Assembly: GCF_010095445.2 (NCBI RefSeq)
Contig: NZ_WFGV02000028.1
Span: 1 to 64,000, forward strand
Direction: 5' to 3'
Length of the DNA: 64,000 nucleotides
Origin: Pseudomonas sp. TNT3
GTDB taxonomy: Bacteria; Pseudomonadota; Gammaproteobacteria; Pseudomonadales; Pseudomonadaceae
Shown here: positions 1-8,741 of the stretch, piece after piece
Layout of the letters: each line of letters begins with the position of its first letter
How positions within the stretch are numbered: position 1 is the stretch's first letter
Notes under the pieces: generated by a model
The model's database searches: none
Told to the model about the DNA's origin: nothing
The model's input: only the letters and a program-made list of their open reading frames with translations
Position numbers and translations under genes: made by a program

Positions 1-42
1 TCGTCGGTTTGACCGATGCATTCCTTATCGGCGCTTTGGGTA

Positions 43-122
43 GAAGGGGTGGGACGAGAAGTCTCCCACAGTCTGTACTGGTCAGAGTCAGAATCGAGTC
101 TGTAGTCCCACCCCACCCCTTC
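43..122. repeat. imperfect inverted repeat (GAAGGGGTGGGAC arms)
   Basis: Arms at 43-55 and 105-122 are complementary apart from a five-base insertion in the right arm. They lie upstream of recO, and no open frame here looks like a gene. Bases 1-42 contain nothing I can assign. They may include the last codons of the gene upstream of recO (often era), but I do not recognise its C-terminus. The function of the hairpin is unknown. Confidence 0.4.
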
Positions 123-137
123 AAGTCTAAACATACA

Positions 138-220
138 AGCGAGCCTGCTCGCGATAGCGGTGTAACATTCAGCATTGATGCCGACTGTCACACCGCTATC
201 GCGAGCAGGCTCGCTCCCAC
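138..220. repeat. REP doublet (REPIN), GCGAGCCTGCTCGCGATAGCGG class
   Basis: Two nearly perfect inverted arms of about 30 bp (138-163 and 189-220) surround a short AT-richer centre. The same palindromic core recurs at 29231-29322 and 36441-36532. This is a classic extragenic palindrome of fluorescent pseudomonads, a non-autonomous element normally mobilised in trans by RAYT transposases. Confidence 0.85.
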
Positions 221-275
221 AGTGGTTTTGGGTGTTTCATAAGCCTGCGTTTCTTTATTGAGAACCCTGACTTCC

Positions 276-965
276 ATGTCGCAAACCCCGCCCATCGCCC
301 AACCCGCCTTCGTACTCCACACCCGCGCTTACCGCGAAAGCAGTGCGCTGGTGGACTTCCTCACGCCGCAAGGTCGGCTGCGGGCGGTGTTGCGCAGTGC
401 TCGGGGCAAGGCCGGGACATTGGCGCGACCGTTCGTGCCGCTGGAAGTGGAGTTTCGGGGGCGGGGCGAGCTGAAGAACGTCGGGCGTATGGAAAGTGCG
501 GGTGTGTCCACCTGGCTCATCGGGGAGGCACTGTTCAGTGGCCTCTATCTCAATGAACTGCTGATTCGAATGCTGCCCGCTGAAGACCCTCTTCCTGGCG
601 TATTCGATCACTATGCTGCGACATTGATTGCGCTGGCCGAGGGCCGTCCCCTGGAACCGCTGCTGCGTTCCTTTGAGTGGCGGCTGCTGGATGATCTTGG
701 TTATGGCTTTGCGCTGAGTACCGACATCCACGGCGAGACGATCGCGCCGGATGGCCTGTACCGTTTGCAAGTGGACGCGGGGCTTGAGCGGGTGTATCTG
801 CTGCAGCCCGGTCTGTTCAACGGCACTGAATTGCTGGCCATGGCCGAAGCCGACTGGTCGGCCCCTGGCGCGTTGTCGGCTGCCAAGCGTTTGATGCGAC
901 AGGCGCTGGCTGTGCATCTGGGCGGTCGCCCGCTGGTGTCCCGAGAGTTGTTTCGAAAGCCCTAG
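276..965 (+). CDS. recO: DNA repair protein RecO
   Basis: RecO is the recombination mediator that works with RecR to load RecA onto SSB-coated single-stranded DNA in the RecFOR gap-repair pathway. It is a cytoplasmic protein of 229 residues, a normal family length. The N-terminal OB-fold region (about 1-80) carries the typical Pseudomonas run VLHTRAYRESSALVDFLTPQ, followed by a helical C-terminal domain. The frame is open from a TTG at 258, but I choose the ATG at 276 because family members begin with the MSQTPP-type start. pdxJ follows 66 bp downstream on the same strand. The order recO-pdxJ is conserved in pseudomonads, where both usually follow rnc-era. Confidence 0.93.
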   Translation: MSQTPPIAQPAFVLHTRAYRESSALVDFLTPQGRLRAVLRSARGKAGTLARPFVPLEVEFRGRGELKNVGRMESAGVSTWLIGEALFSGLYLNELLIRMLPAEDPLPGVFDHYAATLIALAEGRPLEPLLRSFEWRLLDDLGYGFALSTDIHGETIAPDGLYRLQVDAGLERVYLLQPGLFNGTELLAMAEADWSAPGALSAAKRLMRQALAVHLGGRPLVSRELFRKP

Positions 966-1031
966 GGTCAACAGAGCCAATATCCCCGTGTATGCTGTGC
1001 ACCGAACTTTCCCCTCTTCAGGAGCGCTTCC

Positions 1032-1776
1032 GTGACCACCAGCAATCGCATTCTTCTTGGCGTGAACATTGATCACGTTGCCACTCTGCGTCAGGCCCGG
1101 GGCACTCGCTATCCCGATCCGGTCAAGGCTGCGCTGGACGCGGAAGAGGCGGGCGCTGACGGAATTACCGTGCATCTGCGCGAAGACCGTCGGCATATCC
1201 AGGAGCGCGACGTACTGTTGCTCAAGGACGTTCTGCAAACCCGCATGAACTTCGAAATGGGTGTCACGGAAGAGATGATGGCGTTTGCCGAGCGTATACG
1301 TCCGGCGCACATCTGCCTGGTGCCGGAAACCCGCCAGGAATTGACCACTGAAGGTGGCCTGGACGTAGCGGGGCAGGAAGCTCGCATCAAGGCCGCAGTG
1401 GATCGCCTGGCGAAAATCGGCTGCGAAGTGTCGCTGTTCATTGATGCCGATGAGCGTCAGATCGAGGCCTCTCGTCGTGTTGGCGCGCCGGCGATCGAAC
1501 TGCACACCGGTCGCTACGCGGATGCCGAGACGCCGACCGACGTGGCTGAAGAGCTGAAGCGTGTAGCGGACGGCGTAGCCTTCGGTCTGGCCCAGGGTTT
1601 GATCGTCAACGCCGGCCACGGTTTGCACTACCACAACGTTGAAGCGGTCGCCGCGATCAAGGGCATCAACGAACTGAACATCGGCCACGCGCTGGTGGCG
1701 CACGCGCTGTTCGTCGGCTTCAAGTCGGCGGTGTCGGAGATGAAAGCGCTGATTCTGGCTGCGATCTTTGCTTTAA
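1032..1776 (+). CDS. pdxJ: pyridoxine 5'-phosphate synthase PdxJ, stop codon disrupted
   Basis: PdxJ condenses 1-deoxy-D-xylulose 5-phosphate with 3-amino-2-oxopropyl phosphate to give pyridoxine 5'-phosphate (vitamin B6 synthesis). The TIM-barrel signatures GVNIDHVATLRQARGT, ITVHLREDRRHI and the terminal NIGHALVAHALF motif are intact. The start is GTG at 1032 with AGGAG just upstream. After residue 244 (MKALILAA), where relatives stop within a few codons, the frame has no stop and stays open to 3296, antisense to mltF, for 754 codons. A TAA at 1774-1776 lies one frame away. Removing one T from the run at 1772-1774 would give a 247-residue protein ending AAIFA. The end given here is that shifted stop. 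Either a real stop-loss or a one-base sequencing error explains it. The enzyme core is very likely functional. Confidence 0.85.
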
Positions 1777-3233
1777 AGCTGCGGCGTTTCCTGGCTCGGC
1801 TTGGTCTTGTCGATGCCCGGCACATGCAGGTTGCCCTCGGCCACTTGATCGCCTTCAAGCTGCGGCTGCGTGACCCAGGTCAGAATGTCGTAGTAGCGCC
1901 GAATGTTCGCCACAAAGTGCACAGGCTCGCCGCCTCGGGCGTAGCCGTATCGGGTTTTGCTGTACCACTGCTTTTGGGACAGGCGCGGCAGGATCTTCTT
2001 CACGTCCAGCCATTTGTCCGGGTTCAACCCTTCCTTGGCGGTCAGTTTGCGGGCGTCATCGAGGTGGCCGCTGCCAACGTTGTAGGCCGCGAGTGCAAAC
2101 CAGGTGCGATCAGGTTCCTGGATCGACTCGTCCAGCTGATCCTTCATGTAGGCCAGGTACTTGGCCCCGCCCATGATGCTTTGTTTGGGGTCGAGCCGAT
2201 TGGAGACGCCCATGGCCTGCGCCGTATTCTGGGTCAGCATCATCAACCCCCGAACGCCCGTCTTGGACGTGACGGCCGGTTGCCACAGGGACTCCTGATA
2301 ACCCACCGCCGCCAGCAAGCGCCAGTCGACCTTCTCTTTCTTGGCGTAAGCCTTGAAGTGCTGTTCGTACTTGGGAAGCCGTTGCTGCAAATGTTGGGCG
2401 AAGGTGGTGGCGCCCATGTAGCCGAGGACATCGACGTGGCCGTAATAGCGATCCTTGAGCCGCTGCAACGTGCCGTTCTTCTTCACTTTGTCGAGGTAAC
2501 TGTTGATCTCGTTGAGCAGGCTGTTGTCTTCGCCCGCTGCCACCGCCCAGCTCTGGTTGCTGGCGTCGCCCAGGTCGAAAGCGACCCGTATGTTGGTGAA
2601 GTAGACCTGGTTCATCGCCACTTCATTGGAGTCGACCAGGGTCAGATCGATCTGGCCTTCGTCAACCATCCGCAGCAGGTCCACGACTTCAACCGCGTCG
2701 GACTCTTCGTATTCAATGGCGGGGAATTTCTTTTTCAGCTCTGCCAATTGTTCGGCGTGGGTGCTGCCCTTGAGCACCATGATCTTCTTGCCGACCAGAT
2801 CGCCTGCATCGGTTGGCCGCGATTGGCCATTGCGATAGATGATCTGGGGAGTGACTTCGAGGTAAGAGTGGGAAAACCGCACTTGCTTCTTGCGTTGCTC
2901 GCTGCTGACCAGACCGGCAGCAGCCATGACAGGGCCGTTAGGTTTGCCCACCTGATTGAACAGGTCATCAAGGTTGTCGGCGGTTTCGATTTTGAGCTCG
3001 ACCCCCAGATCGTCGGCGAAACGCTTCACCAGCTCATATTCGAAGCCGGTTTCACCGTTGCGATCCTGAAAGTAGGTGGCGGGACTGTTTCGGGTAACCA
3101 CCCGCAGCACACCATCCTCCTTTACGCGCTCCAGTGTGTTGGGTTTATCAACACACCCGTTGAGCATCAGGAAGAGTCCGGTTGCGATCAGCCATTTGGC
3201 GTACCGCGGACGCAAAGCCGTTGGGGAAAACAT
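1773..3233 (-). CDS. mltF: membrane-bound lytic transglycosylase MltF
   Basis: This enzyme cleaves the MurNAc-GlcNAc bond of peptidoglycan with formation of 1,6-anhydro-MurNAc, at the periplasmic face of the outer membrane. It has 486 residues. An N-terminal signal segment ends in a lipobox-like LNGC (Cys27). A substrate-binding-protein-type regulatory domain follows (about 35-270), starting VKEDGVLRVVTRNSPATYF. The C-terminal SLT domain (about 290-450) carries the catalytic Glu314 in YQESLW, then GLMMLT and the AAYNVG motif. mltF is convergent with pdxJ, and its TAA stop overlaps the damaged pdxJ 3' end. It is divergent from purL, a neighbour relation conserved in Pseudomonas. Confidence 0.93.
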   Translation of the reverse strand: MFSPTALRPRYAKWLIATGLFLMLNGCVDKPNTLERVKEDGVLRVVTRNSPATYFQDRNGETGFEYELVKRFADDLGVELKIETADNLDDLFNQVGKPNGPVMAAAGLVSSEQRKKQVRFSHSYLEVTPQIIYRNGQSRPTDAGDLVGKKIMVLKGSTHAEQLAELKKKFPAIEYEESDAVEVVDLLRMVDEGQIDLTLVDSNEVAMNQVYFTNIRVAFDLGDASNQSWAVAAGEDNSLLNEINSYLDKVKKNGTLQRLKDRYYGHVDVLGYMGATTFAQHLQQRLPKYEQHFKAYAKKEKVDWRLLAAVGYQESLWQPAVTSKTGVRGLMMLTQNTAQAMGVSNRLDPKQSIMGGAKYLAYMKDQLDESIQEPDRTWFALAAYNVGSGHLDDARKLTAKEGLNPDKWLDVKKILPRLSQKQWYSKTRYGYARGGEPVHFVANIRRYYDILTWVTQPQLEGDQVAEGNLHVPGIDKTKPSQETPQL

Positions 3234-3507
3234 CTGCGCAGTATACGCAAAGGACCACGAGCGCCATATCTCGACAGCGAAGGGCTAGTCTGCTAGAGAT
3301 CGAAAAACCGCTCCAGAGCCCGCAGGAATGGGCCTGAACGCTTATTTGTGACAGCAAAAATAACCCCGCATGCACTTCGATTTAAGGTTCGAATCCCCAG
3401 GCCGACGCCCGGGTATGGCCGCCCGTACCGTTTCGGGTGATGTCGCGGGCGGTTTAGGCTAGAATGCACGGCCTCAAAGCACACCCCTTCCCGAGGCTGT
3501 CCCGAAG

Positions 3508-6500
3508 ATGTTGATCCTGCGCGGCGCTCCTGCCCTTTCTGCCTTTCGCCACAGCAAACTCCTTGAGCAACTGAGCCAGAAAGTCCCGGCTGTCAGCGGC
3601 TTGTATGCTGAATTCGCTCACTTCGCTGAAGTTACCGGCGTCCTGACCGGCGACGAACAGCAGGTGCTTGCGCGCCTTCTGAAGTACGGCCCAAGTGTTC
3701 CTGTCCAGGAGCCGACCGGTCGTCTGTTCCTGGTGTTACCGCGTTTCGGCACTATCTCGCCGTGGTCGAGCAAGGCCAGCGACATTGCCCGCAACTGCGG
3801 CCTGGCCAAGATCCAGCGCCTTGAGCGCGGCATCGCCTTCTATGTTGCCGGCCAGTTCAGCGACACCGAAGCGCAGTTGATCTCGGACGCCTTGCACGAC
3901 CGCATGACCCAGATCGTTCTCGCCAGCCTCGAACAAGCCGCCGGCCTGTTCAGCCACGCTGAGCCGAAACCGCTCACCGCGATCGATGTGTTGGGTGGCG
4001 GCCGTGCCGCGCTGGAAAAAGCCAACACCGAACTGGGCCTGGCCCTGGCTGAAGACGAGATCGACTATCTGGTCAACGCCTTCATTGGCTTGAAGCGCAA
4101 CCCGCACGACATCGAACTGATGATGTTTGCCCAGGCGAACTCCGAGCACTGCCGTCACAAGATCTTCAACGCCAGTTGGGATATCGACGGTCAGAGCCAG
4201 GAAAAAAGCCTGTTCGGCATGATCAAGAATACTTACCAGATGCACAGCGAAGGCGTTTTGTCCGCTTATAAGGACAACGCGTCGGTGATCGTCGGTAACG
4301 TTGCCGGCCGCTTCTTCCCGGACCCTGAAACCCGCCAGTACGGTGCGGTGCAGGAACCGGTGCACATCCTGATGAAAGTCGAGACGCACAACCACCCGAC
4401 CGCGATTGCCCCGTTCCCGGGCGCGTCCACCGGTTCCGGTGGCGAAATCCGCGACGAAGGTGCCACCGGTCGCGGCGCCAAGCCAAAGGCTGGCCTGACC
4501 GGTTTCACCGTATCCAACCTGCAAATCCCGGGCTTCGAACAGCCGTGGGAAGTGCCGTACGGCAAGCCTGAGCGCATCGTTACCGCGCTGGACATCATGA
4601 TCGAAGGCCCACTGGGTGGTGCCGCGTTCAACAACGAATTCGGCCGCCCGGCACTGACCGGTTACTTCCGTACCTTCGAACAGTCGATCACTACCCCGCA
4701 TGGCGACGAAGTTCGTGGCTACCACAAGCCGATCATGCTGGCGGGCGGCATGGGTAACATCCGTGCCGAACACGTGCAGAAAGGCGAGATCACCGTCGGC
4801 TCCAAGCTGATCGTGCTCGGCGGCCCGGCGATGCTGATCGGTCTGGGTGGCGGTGCGGCTTCCTCCATGGCCACCGGCACCAGCTCGGCGGACCTCGACT
4901 TCGCCTCTGTACAGCGCGAAAACCCTGAGATGGAACGCCGCTGCCAGGAAGTCATCGACCGTTGCTGGCAGCTGGGTGACAAAAACCCGATCAGCTTCAT
5001 CCATGACGTCGGCGCGGGTGGTCTGTCCAATGCCTTCCCGGAACTGGTCAACGACGGTAACCGTGGTGGCCGTTTCGAACTGCGCAACATTCCAAACGAC
5101 GAGCCGGGCATGGCCCCGCACGAAATCTGGAGCAACGAATCCCAGGAACGTTACGTTCTGGCGGTCGGCCCGGCTGACTTCGAACGCTTCCAGGCGATCT
5201 GCGAACGCGAGCGTTGCCCGTTTGCCGTCGTCGGCGAAGCCACTGCCGAGCCGCAACTGACGGTCACCGACAGCCACTTCGGCAACAGCCCGGTGGACAT
5301 GCCACTGGAAGTGCTGCTGGGCAAAGCCCCGCGCATGCACCGTTCGGCTGTACGTGAAAACGAACTGGGCGATGATTTCGATCCGAGCACCCTGGAGATC
5401 GCAGACTGCGTCGAGCGCGTTCTGCATCACCCGGCTGTCGCCAGCAAAAGCTTCCTGATCACCATCGGTGACCGCACCATCACCGGCCTCGTGGCCCGTG
5501 ATCAGATGGTCGGCCCCTGGCAGGTTCCGGTCGCCGACGTTGCCGTCACTGCCACCAGTTTCGACGTTTACACCGGTGAAGCCATGGCCATGGGCGAGCG
5601 TACTCCGCTGGCACTGCTGAATGCTCCGGCGTCCGGCCGTATGGCCATCGGTGAAACCCTGACCAACATCGCCGCTTCGCGCATCAACAAGATTTCCGAC
5701 ATCAAACTGTCGGCCAACTGGATGTCCGCTGCCGGTCACCCAGGTGAAGACGCACGTCTGTACGACACCGTGAAAGCGGTCGGCATGGAATTGTGCCCTG
5801 AGTTGGGCATCACCATTCCAGTGGGCAAGGACTCCATGTCCATGGCCACGCGCTGGAACGACGAAGGCGTCGACAAAACCGTGACGTCGCCGATGTCGCT
5901 GATCGTGACCGGTTTCGCGCCAGTGGCTGACATCCGTCAGACCCTGACCCCGGAACTGCGCATGGACAAGGGCACCACCGACCTGATCCTGATCGATCTG
6001 GGTCGTGGCCAGAACCGCATGGGCGCCTCGATCCTGGCCCAGGTTCACGGCAAGCTCGGTTCCCAGGCTCCAGACGTTGATGATGCCGAAGACCTCAAAG
6101 CCTTCTTCGCGGTGATCCAGGGCCTCAACGCCGACGGTCACTTGCTGGCCTACCACGACCGTTCCGACGGTGGTCTGCTGACCAGCACTGTAGAAATGGC
6201 GTTTGCCGGTCACTGCGGTCTGAGCCTGAACCTCGACGGTCTGGCAGAAACATCCGCCGACATCGCTGCCATCCTGTTCAACGAAGAACTGGGTGCCGTG
6301 ATTCAGGTTCGCCAGGACGCTACACCAGACATCCTTGCGCAATTCAGTGCTGCCGGTCTGGGCGAGTGCGTGTCGGTGATCGGTCAGCCGATGAACAACG
6401 GCCAGATCAACATCACCTTCAACGGCGAAACCGTGTTCGAAGGCCAGCGTCGTCTGCTGCAGCGTACCTGGGCTGAAACCAGCTACCAGATCCAGCGCCT

Positions 6501-7404
6501 GCGTGATAACGCCGATTGTGCCGAGCAAGAATTCGACGTGCTGCTGGAAGAAGACAACCCGGGCCTGAGCGTCAAGCTGAGCTTCGACGTCAACCAGAAC
6601 GTTGCCGCGCCTTACATCAAGAAAGGCATTCGCCCACAGGTTGCCGTACTGCGTGAGCAGGGCGTCAACGGTCAGGTGGAAATGGCAGCCGCCTTCGACC
6701 GCGCCGGTTTCAGCGCGATCGACGTGCACATGAGCGACATTCTCGCCGGCCGTGTCGACCTGAACGAGTTCAAAGGTCTGGTCGCTTGCGGTGGTTTCTC
6801 CTACGGCGACGTACTGGGTGCCGGCGAAGGCTGGGCCAAGTCCGCGCTGTTCAACAGCCGTGCTCGCGACGCGTTCCAGGGCTTCTTCGAACGTAACGAC
6901 AGCTTCACCCTCGGCGTGTGCAACGGTTGCCAGATGATGTCCAACCTGCACGAGCTGATTCCGGGCAGCGAGTTCTGGCCGCACTTTGTGCGTAACCGTT
7001 CCGAGCAATTCGAAGCGCGCGTGGCGATGGTTCAGGTCCAGGAGTCGAACTCGATCTTCCTGCAAGGCATGGCCGGTTCGCGCATGCCGATCGCCATCGC
7101 TCACGGTGAAGGTCACGCCGAATTCGCCAGCGAAGAAGCGTTGCTTGAAGCTGATCTGTCGGGTTGCGTATCGATGCGTTTCGTCGACAACCACGGCAAG
7201 GTCACCGAGAGCTACCCGGCCAACCCGAACGGTTCGCCGCGCGGCATCACCGGGCTGACCAGCCGTGACGGTCGCGTGACCATCATGATGCCGCACCCGG
7301 AGCGCGTGTTCCGCGCCGTGCAGAACTCGTGGCGGTCGGAAGACTGGAACGAAGACGCGCCGTGGATGCGTATGTTCCGTAACGCTCGCGTGTGGGTGAA
7401 CTAA
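3508..7404 (+). CDS. purL: phosphoribosylformylglycinamidine synthase PurL
   Basis: PurL catalyses the ATP- and glutamine-dependent conversion of FGAR to FGAM, step four of purine synthesis. It is the large single-chain gammaproteobacterial type (1298 residues), which fuses the PurS-like, PurL and PurQ parts. The N-terminal MLILRGAPALSAFR is typical of Pseudomonas. The AIRS-type ATP/FGAR domains fill about 170-970 (for example VETHNHPTAIAPFPGA and KDSMSM). The glutamine amidotransferase domain is C-terminal, with nucleophile Cys1138 in GVCNGC and the His1263/Glu1265 pair in PHPER. The ATG start directly follows a leader of about 50 bp. A TAGAAT (3460-3465) could be a -10 element, but no good -35 accompanies it. 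Confidence 0.97.
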   Translation: MLILRGAPALSAFRHSKLLEQLSQKVPAVSGLYAEFAHFAEVTGVLTGDEQQVLARLLKYGPSVPVQEPTGRLFLVLPRFGTISPWSSKASDIARNCGLAKIQRLERGIAFYVAGQFSDTEAQLISDALHDRMTQIVLASLEQAAGLFSHAEPKPLTAIDVLGGGRAALEKANTELGLALAEDEIDYLVNAFIGLKRNPHDIELMMFAQANSEHCRHKIFNASWDIDGQSQEKSLFGMIKNTYQMHSEGVLSAYKDNASVIVGNVAGRFFPDPETRQYGAVQEPVHILMKVETHNHPTAIAPFPGASTGSGGEIRDEGATGRGAKPKAGLTGFTVSNLQIPGFEQPWEVPYGKPERIVTALDIMIEGPLGGAAFNNEFGRPALTGYFRTFEQSITTPHGDEVRGYHKPIMLAGGMGNIRAEHVQKGEITVGSKLIVLGGPAMLIGLGGGAASSMATGTSSADLDFASVQRENPEMERRCQEVIDRCWQLGDKNPISFIHDVGAGGLSNAFPELVNDGNRGGRFELRNIPNDEPGMAPHEIWSNESQERYVLAVGPADFERFQAICERERCPFAVVGEATAEPQLTVTDSHFGNSPVDMPLEVLLGKAPRMHRSAVRENELGDDFDPSTLEIADCVERVLHHPAVASKSFLITIGDRTITGLVARDQMVGPWQVPVADVAVTATSFDVYTGEAMAMGERTPLALLNAPASGRMAIGETLTNIAASRINKISDIKLSANWMSAAGHPGEDARLYDTVKAVGMELCPELGITIPVGKDSMSMATRWNDEGVDKTVTSPMSLIVTGFAPVADIRQTLTPELRMDKGTTDLILIDLGRGQNRMGASILAQVHGKLGSQAPDVDDAEDLKAFFAVIQGLNADGHLLAYHDRSDGGLLTSTVEMAFAGHCGLSLNLDGLAETSADIAAILFNEELGAVIQVRQDATPDILAQFSAAGLGECVSVIGQPMNNGQINITFNGETVFEGQRRLLQRTWAETSYQIQRLRDNADCAEQEFDVLLEEDNPGLSVKLSFDVNQNVAAPYIKKGIRPQVAVLREQGVNGQVEMAAAFDRAGFSAIDVHMSDILAGRVDLNEFKGLVACGGFSYGDVLGAGEGWAKSALFNSRARDAFQGFFERNDSFTLGVCNGCQMMSNLHELIPGSEFWPHFVRNRSEQFEARVAMVQVQESNSIFLQGMAGSRMPIAIAHGEGHAEFASEEALLEADLSGCVSMRFVDNHGKVTESYPANPNGSPRGITGLTSRDGRVTIMMPHPERVFRAVQNSWRSEDWNEDAPWMRMFRNARVWVN

Positions 7405-7409
7405 GCGTC

Positions 7410-7721
7410 GTGTACAAGCTCGCTTTCTTCGTCCCGGCCAGTCATGTCGAGTTGGTCAAGAGCGCTGTATTCGCTGCCGGTGGCGGGCGAATCGGCGCTT
7501 ACGACCACTGTTCATGGCAGGTGTTGGGCCTGGGCCAGTTTCGCCCGCTGGACGGCAGTCAGCCGTTCATTGGGCAAGGTGGCCAGGTCGAACAGGTCGA
7601 GGAGTGGAAGGTTGAGCTAGTGGTGGCGGATGAGTTGATCGTGGCCGTAGTGGCTGCGTTGAAACTCAGCCATCCCTATGAAACACCGGCTTACGAAGTG
7701 TGGCGGCTTGAGGATTTCTGA
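7410..7721 (+). CDS. NIF3/YqfO-like small protein
   Basis: A 103-residue protein starting with GTG at 7410, five bases after purL stops. The frame is open further upstream (7392), but only the GTG gives the MYKLAFFVP start I associate with this family. The sequence contains GGGRIGAYDHCSWQ and a terminal SHPYETPAYEVWRLE, both characteristic of the inserted CutA-like domain of NIF3/YqfO proteins. No catalytic residue is evident and the function is unknown. The tight spacing suggests co-transcription with purL, and a rho-independent terminator follows. Confidence 0.8.
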   Translation: MYKLAFFVPASHVELVKSAVFAAGGGRIGAYDHCSWQVLGLGQFRPLDGSQPFIGQGGQVEQVEEWKVELVVADELIVAVVAALKLSHPYETPAYEVWRLEDF

Positions 7722-7743
7722 TCGTCTGGACCGCTGATATGAG

Positions 7744-7775
7744 AAACCCGCTGAAGCGTTTTCAGCGGGTTTTTT
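7744..7775 (+). terminator. rho-independent terminator after purL-NIF3-like unit
   Basis: An AACCCGCTGAA/TTCAGCGGGTT stem with a short loop is followed by a run of T. It ends the rightward purL unit. A solitary REP-like half palindrome (about 7814-7842) follows before the convergent M23 peptidase gene. Confidence 0.85.
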
Positions 7776-7916
7776 ATTGTCCGGAGTTTGATGAGTGGGT
7801 GGAGATTTAAACCGTGAGAGCTGGCCTGCCAGCGATGGCAACCTGAAAGCCGAGGGCGGGTGGATCAAGATCAAAAGCCAGATCAAAAACCGTCGCTGAA
7901 TTTTGCCGAATTTGAT

Positions 7917-8738
7917 TCAAGGCTGAAACGCCCCAATAAATATCGCCGGATCAACCCGAGCATCATTCAGGCTGATGTTCCAGTGCATGTGCGGCCCGGT
8001 TGCCCGGCCGGTTGCACCAACCTTGCCGACCACGCCACCCCGGGCCATTTGCTGGCCGACTTTCACGTCAATCTTCGACATGTGGCAGAACATGCTGATG
8101 AACCCTTGGCCGTGGTCGACGAATACCGTGTTGCCATTGAAGAAGTAGTTGCCGATCAGAATCACCTTGCCCGCCGCCGGCGTCTTGATCGGTGTGCCGG
8201 CAGGTACGGCGAAATCCAGGCCGGCGTGAGGATTGCGTTCTTCGCCGTTGAAGAAACGACGTACGCCGAACTTGCTCGACAGTGGGCCGTTGACCGGTTT
8301 GTCCAGCAACAGGTTGCTCGGCGTGTTCGGGCTGAAGCTGCGGTAGGCCTGGATTTGCTCGGCCAGTTCACCCTCGATGCGTTTCAGGTTTGCCGGGTTC
8401 GGATTGACCTGCTGGGTATTTTTCAGGGTGATGTGCTGTTCCGGGTATTTCTTGTTGCCGACGATGAAGGGCAGGTTGCGGCCGCCGCTGGTGACCTGCT
8501 GCGTGCCCGGTTTGACGGTCAGCGGCACGCCGACGATGGCCAGCCAGTTGTTCTGTTCCTTGACCACCAGTACCGGTTTGCCCTGGTAGCTGGCTTTCGG
8601 CGCCTGGGCGGATGCGCCCAGATCAACCACCGCCACGCCGCCCGGTACCGGCTTGTTCAGCAGGCGGGTGATGTAGCTGTCAGCGTGGGCGTTGAAGGTC
8701 AGGCACAGCAGAAACAGCGAAGCTAAGAAACGCGGCAT
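7917..8738 (-). CDS. M23 family periplasmic metallopeptidase
   Basis: A 273-residue secreted LytM-type peptidase. Residues 1-19 form a signal peptide cut after AHA. The middle part carries a beta-rich region (about 20-110). The C-terminal LytM domain (about 150-260) has the zinc ligands His171 and Asp175 in HAGLD and His250/His252 in HMHW, so it should be an active peptidoglycan endopeptidase or an EnvC/NlpD-like activator. All ligands are present, which favours activity. The gene starts three bases after the xseA stop codon on the same strand, so the two are probably transcribed together. Confidence 0.9.
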   Translation of the reverse strand: MPRFLASLFLLCLTFNAHADSYITRLLNKPVPGGVAVVDLGASAQAPKASYQGKPVLVVKEQNNWLAIVGVPLTVKPGTQQVTSGGRNLPFIVGNKKYPEQHITLKNTQQVNPNPANLKRIEGELAEQIQAYRSFSPNTPSNLLLDKPVNGPLSSKFGVRRFFNGEERNPHAGLDFAVPAGTPIKTPAAGKVILIGNYFFNGNTVFVDHGQGFISMFCHMSKIDVKVGQQMARGGVVGKVGATGRATGPHMHWNISLNDARVDPAIFIGAFQP

Positions 8739-8741
8739 GGA

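Noticed and set aside
1..12. end of era upstream of recO
   Set aside because: Only three codons before a stop (SSV) would be present and they do not match the Era C-terminus I know, so no gene is called.
255..1703. 482-codon minus-strand frame across recO and pdxJ
   Set aside because: It lies fully antisense to two well-supported genes. The translation is low-complexity His/Gln/Arg-rich, typical of shadow frames in GC-rich DNA.
3380..3410. tRNA-like T-loop (GGTTCGAATCCCC)
   Set aside because: The flanking bases do not form the five-pair T stem, and no acceptor or anticodon arms were found around it.
3736..7296. 1186-codon minus-strand frame antisense to purL
   Set aside because: A mirror of PurL codon bias with no recognisable motif. 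Long antisense frames are common in high-GC Pseudomonas genes.
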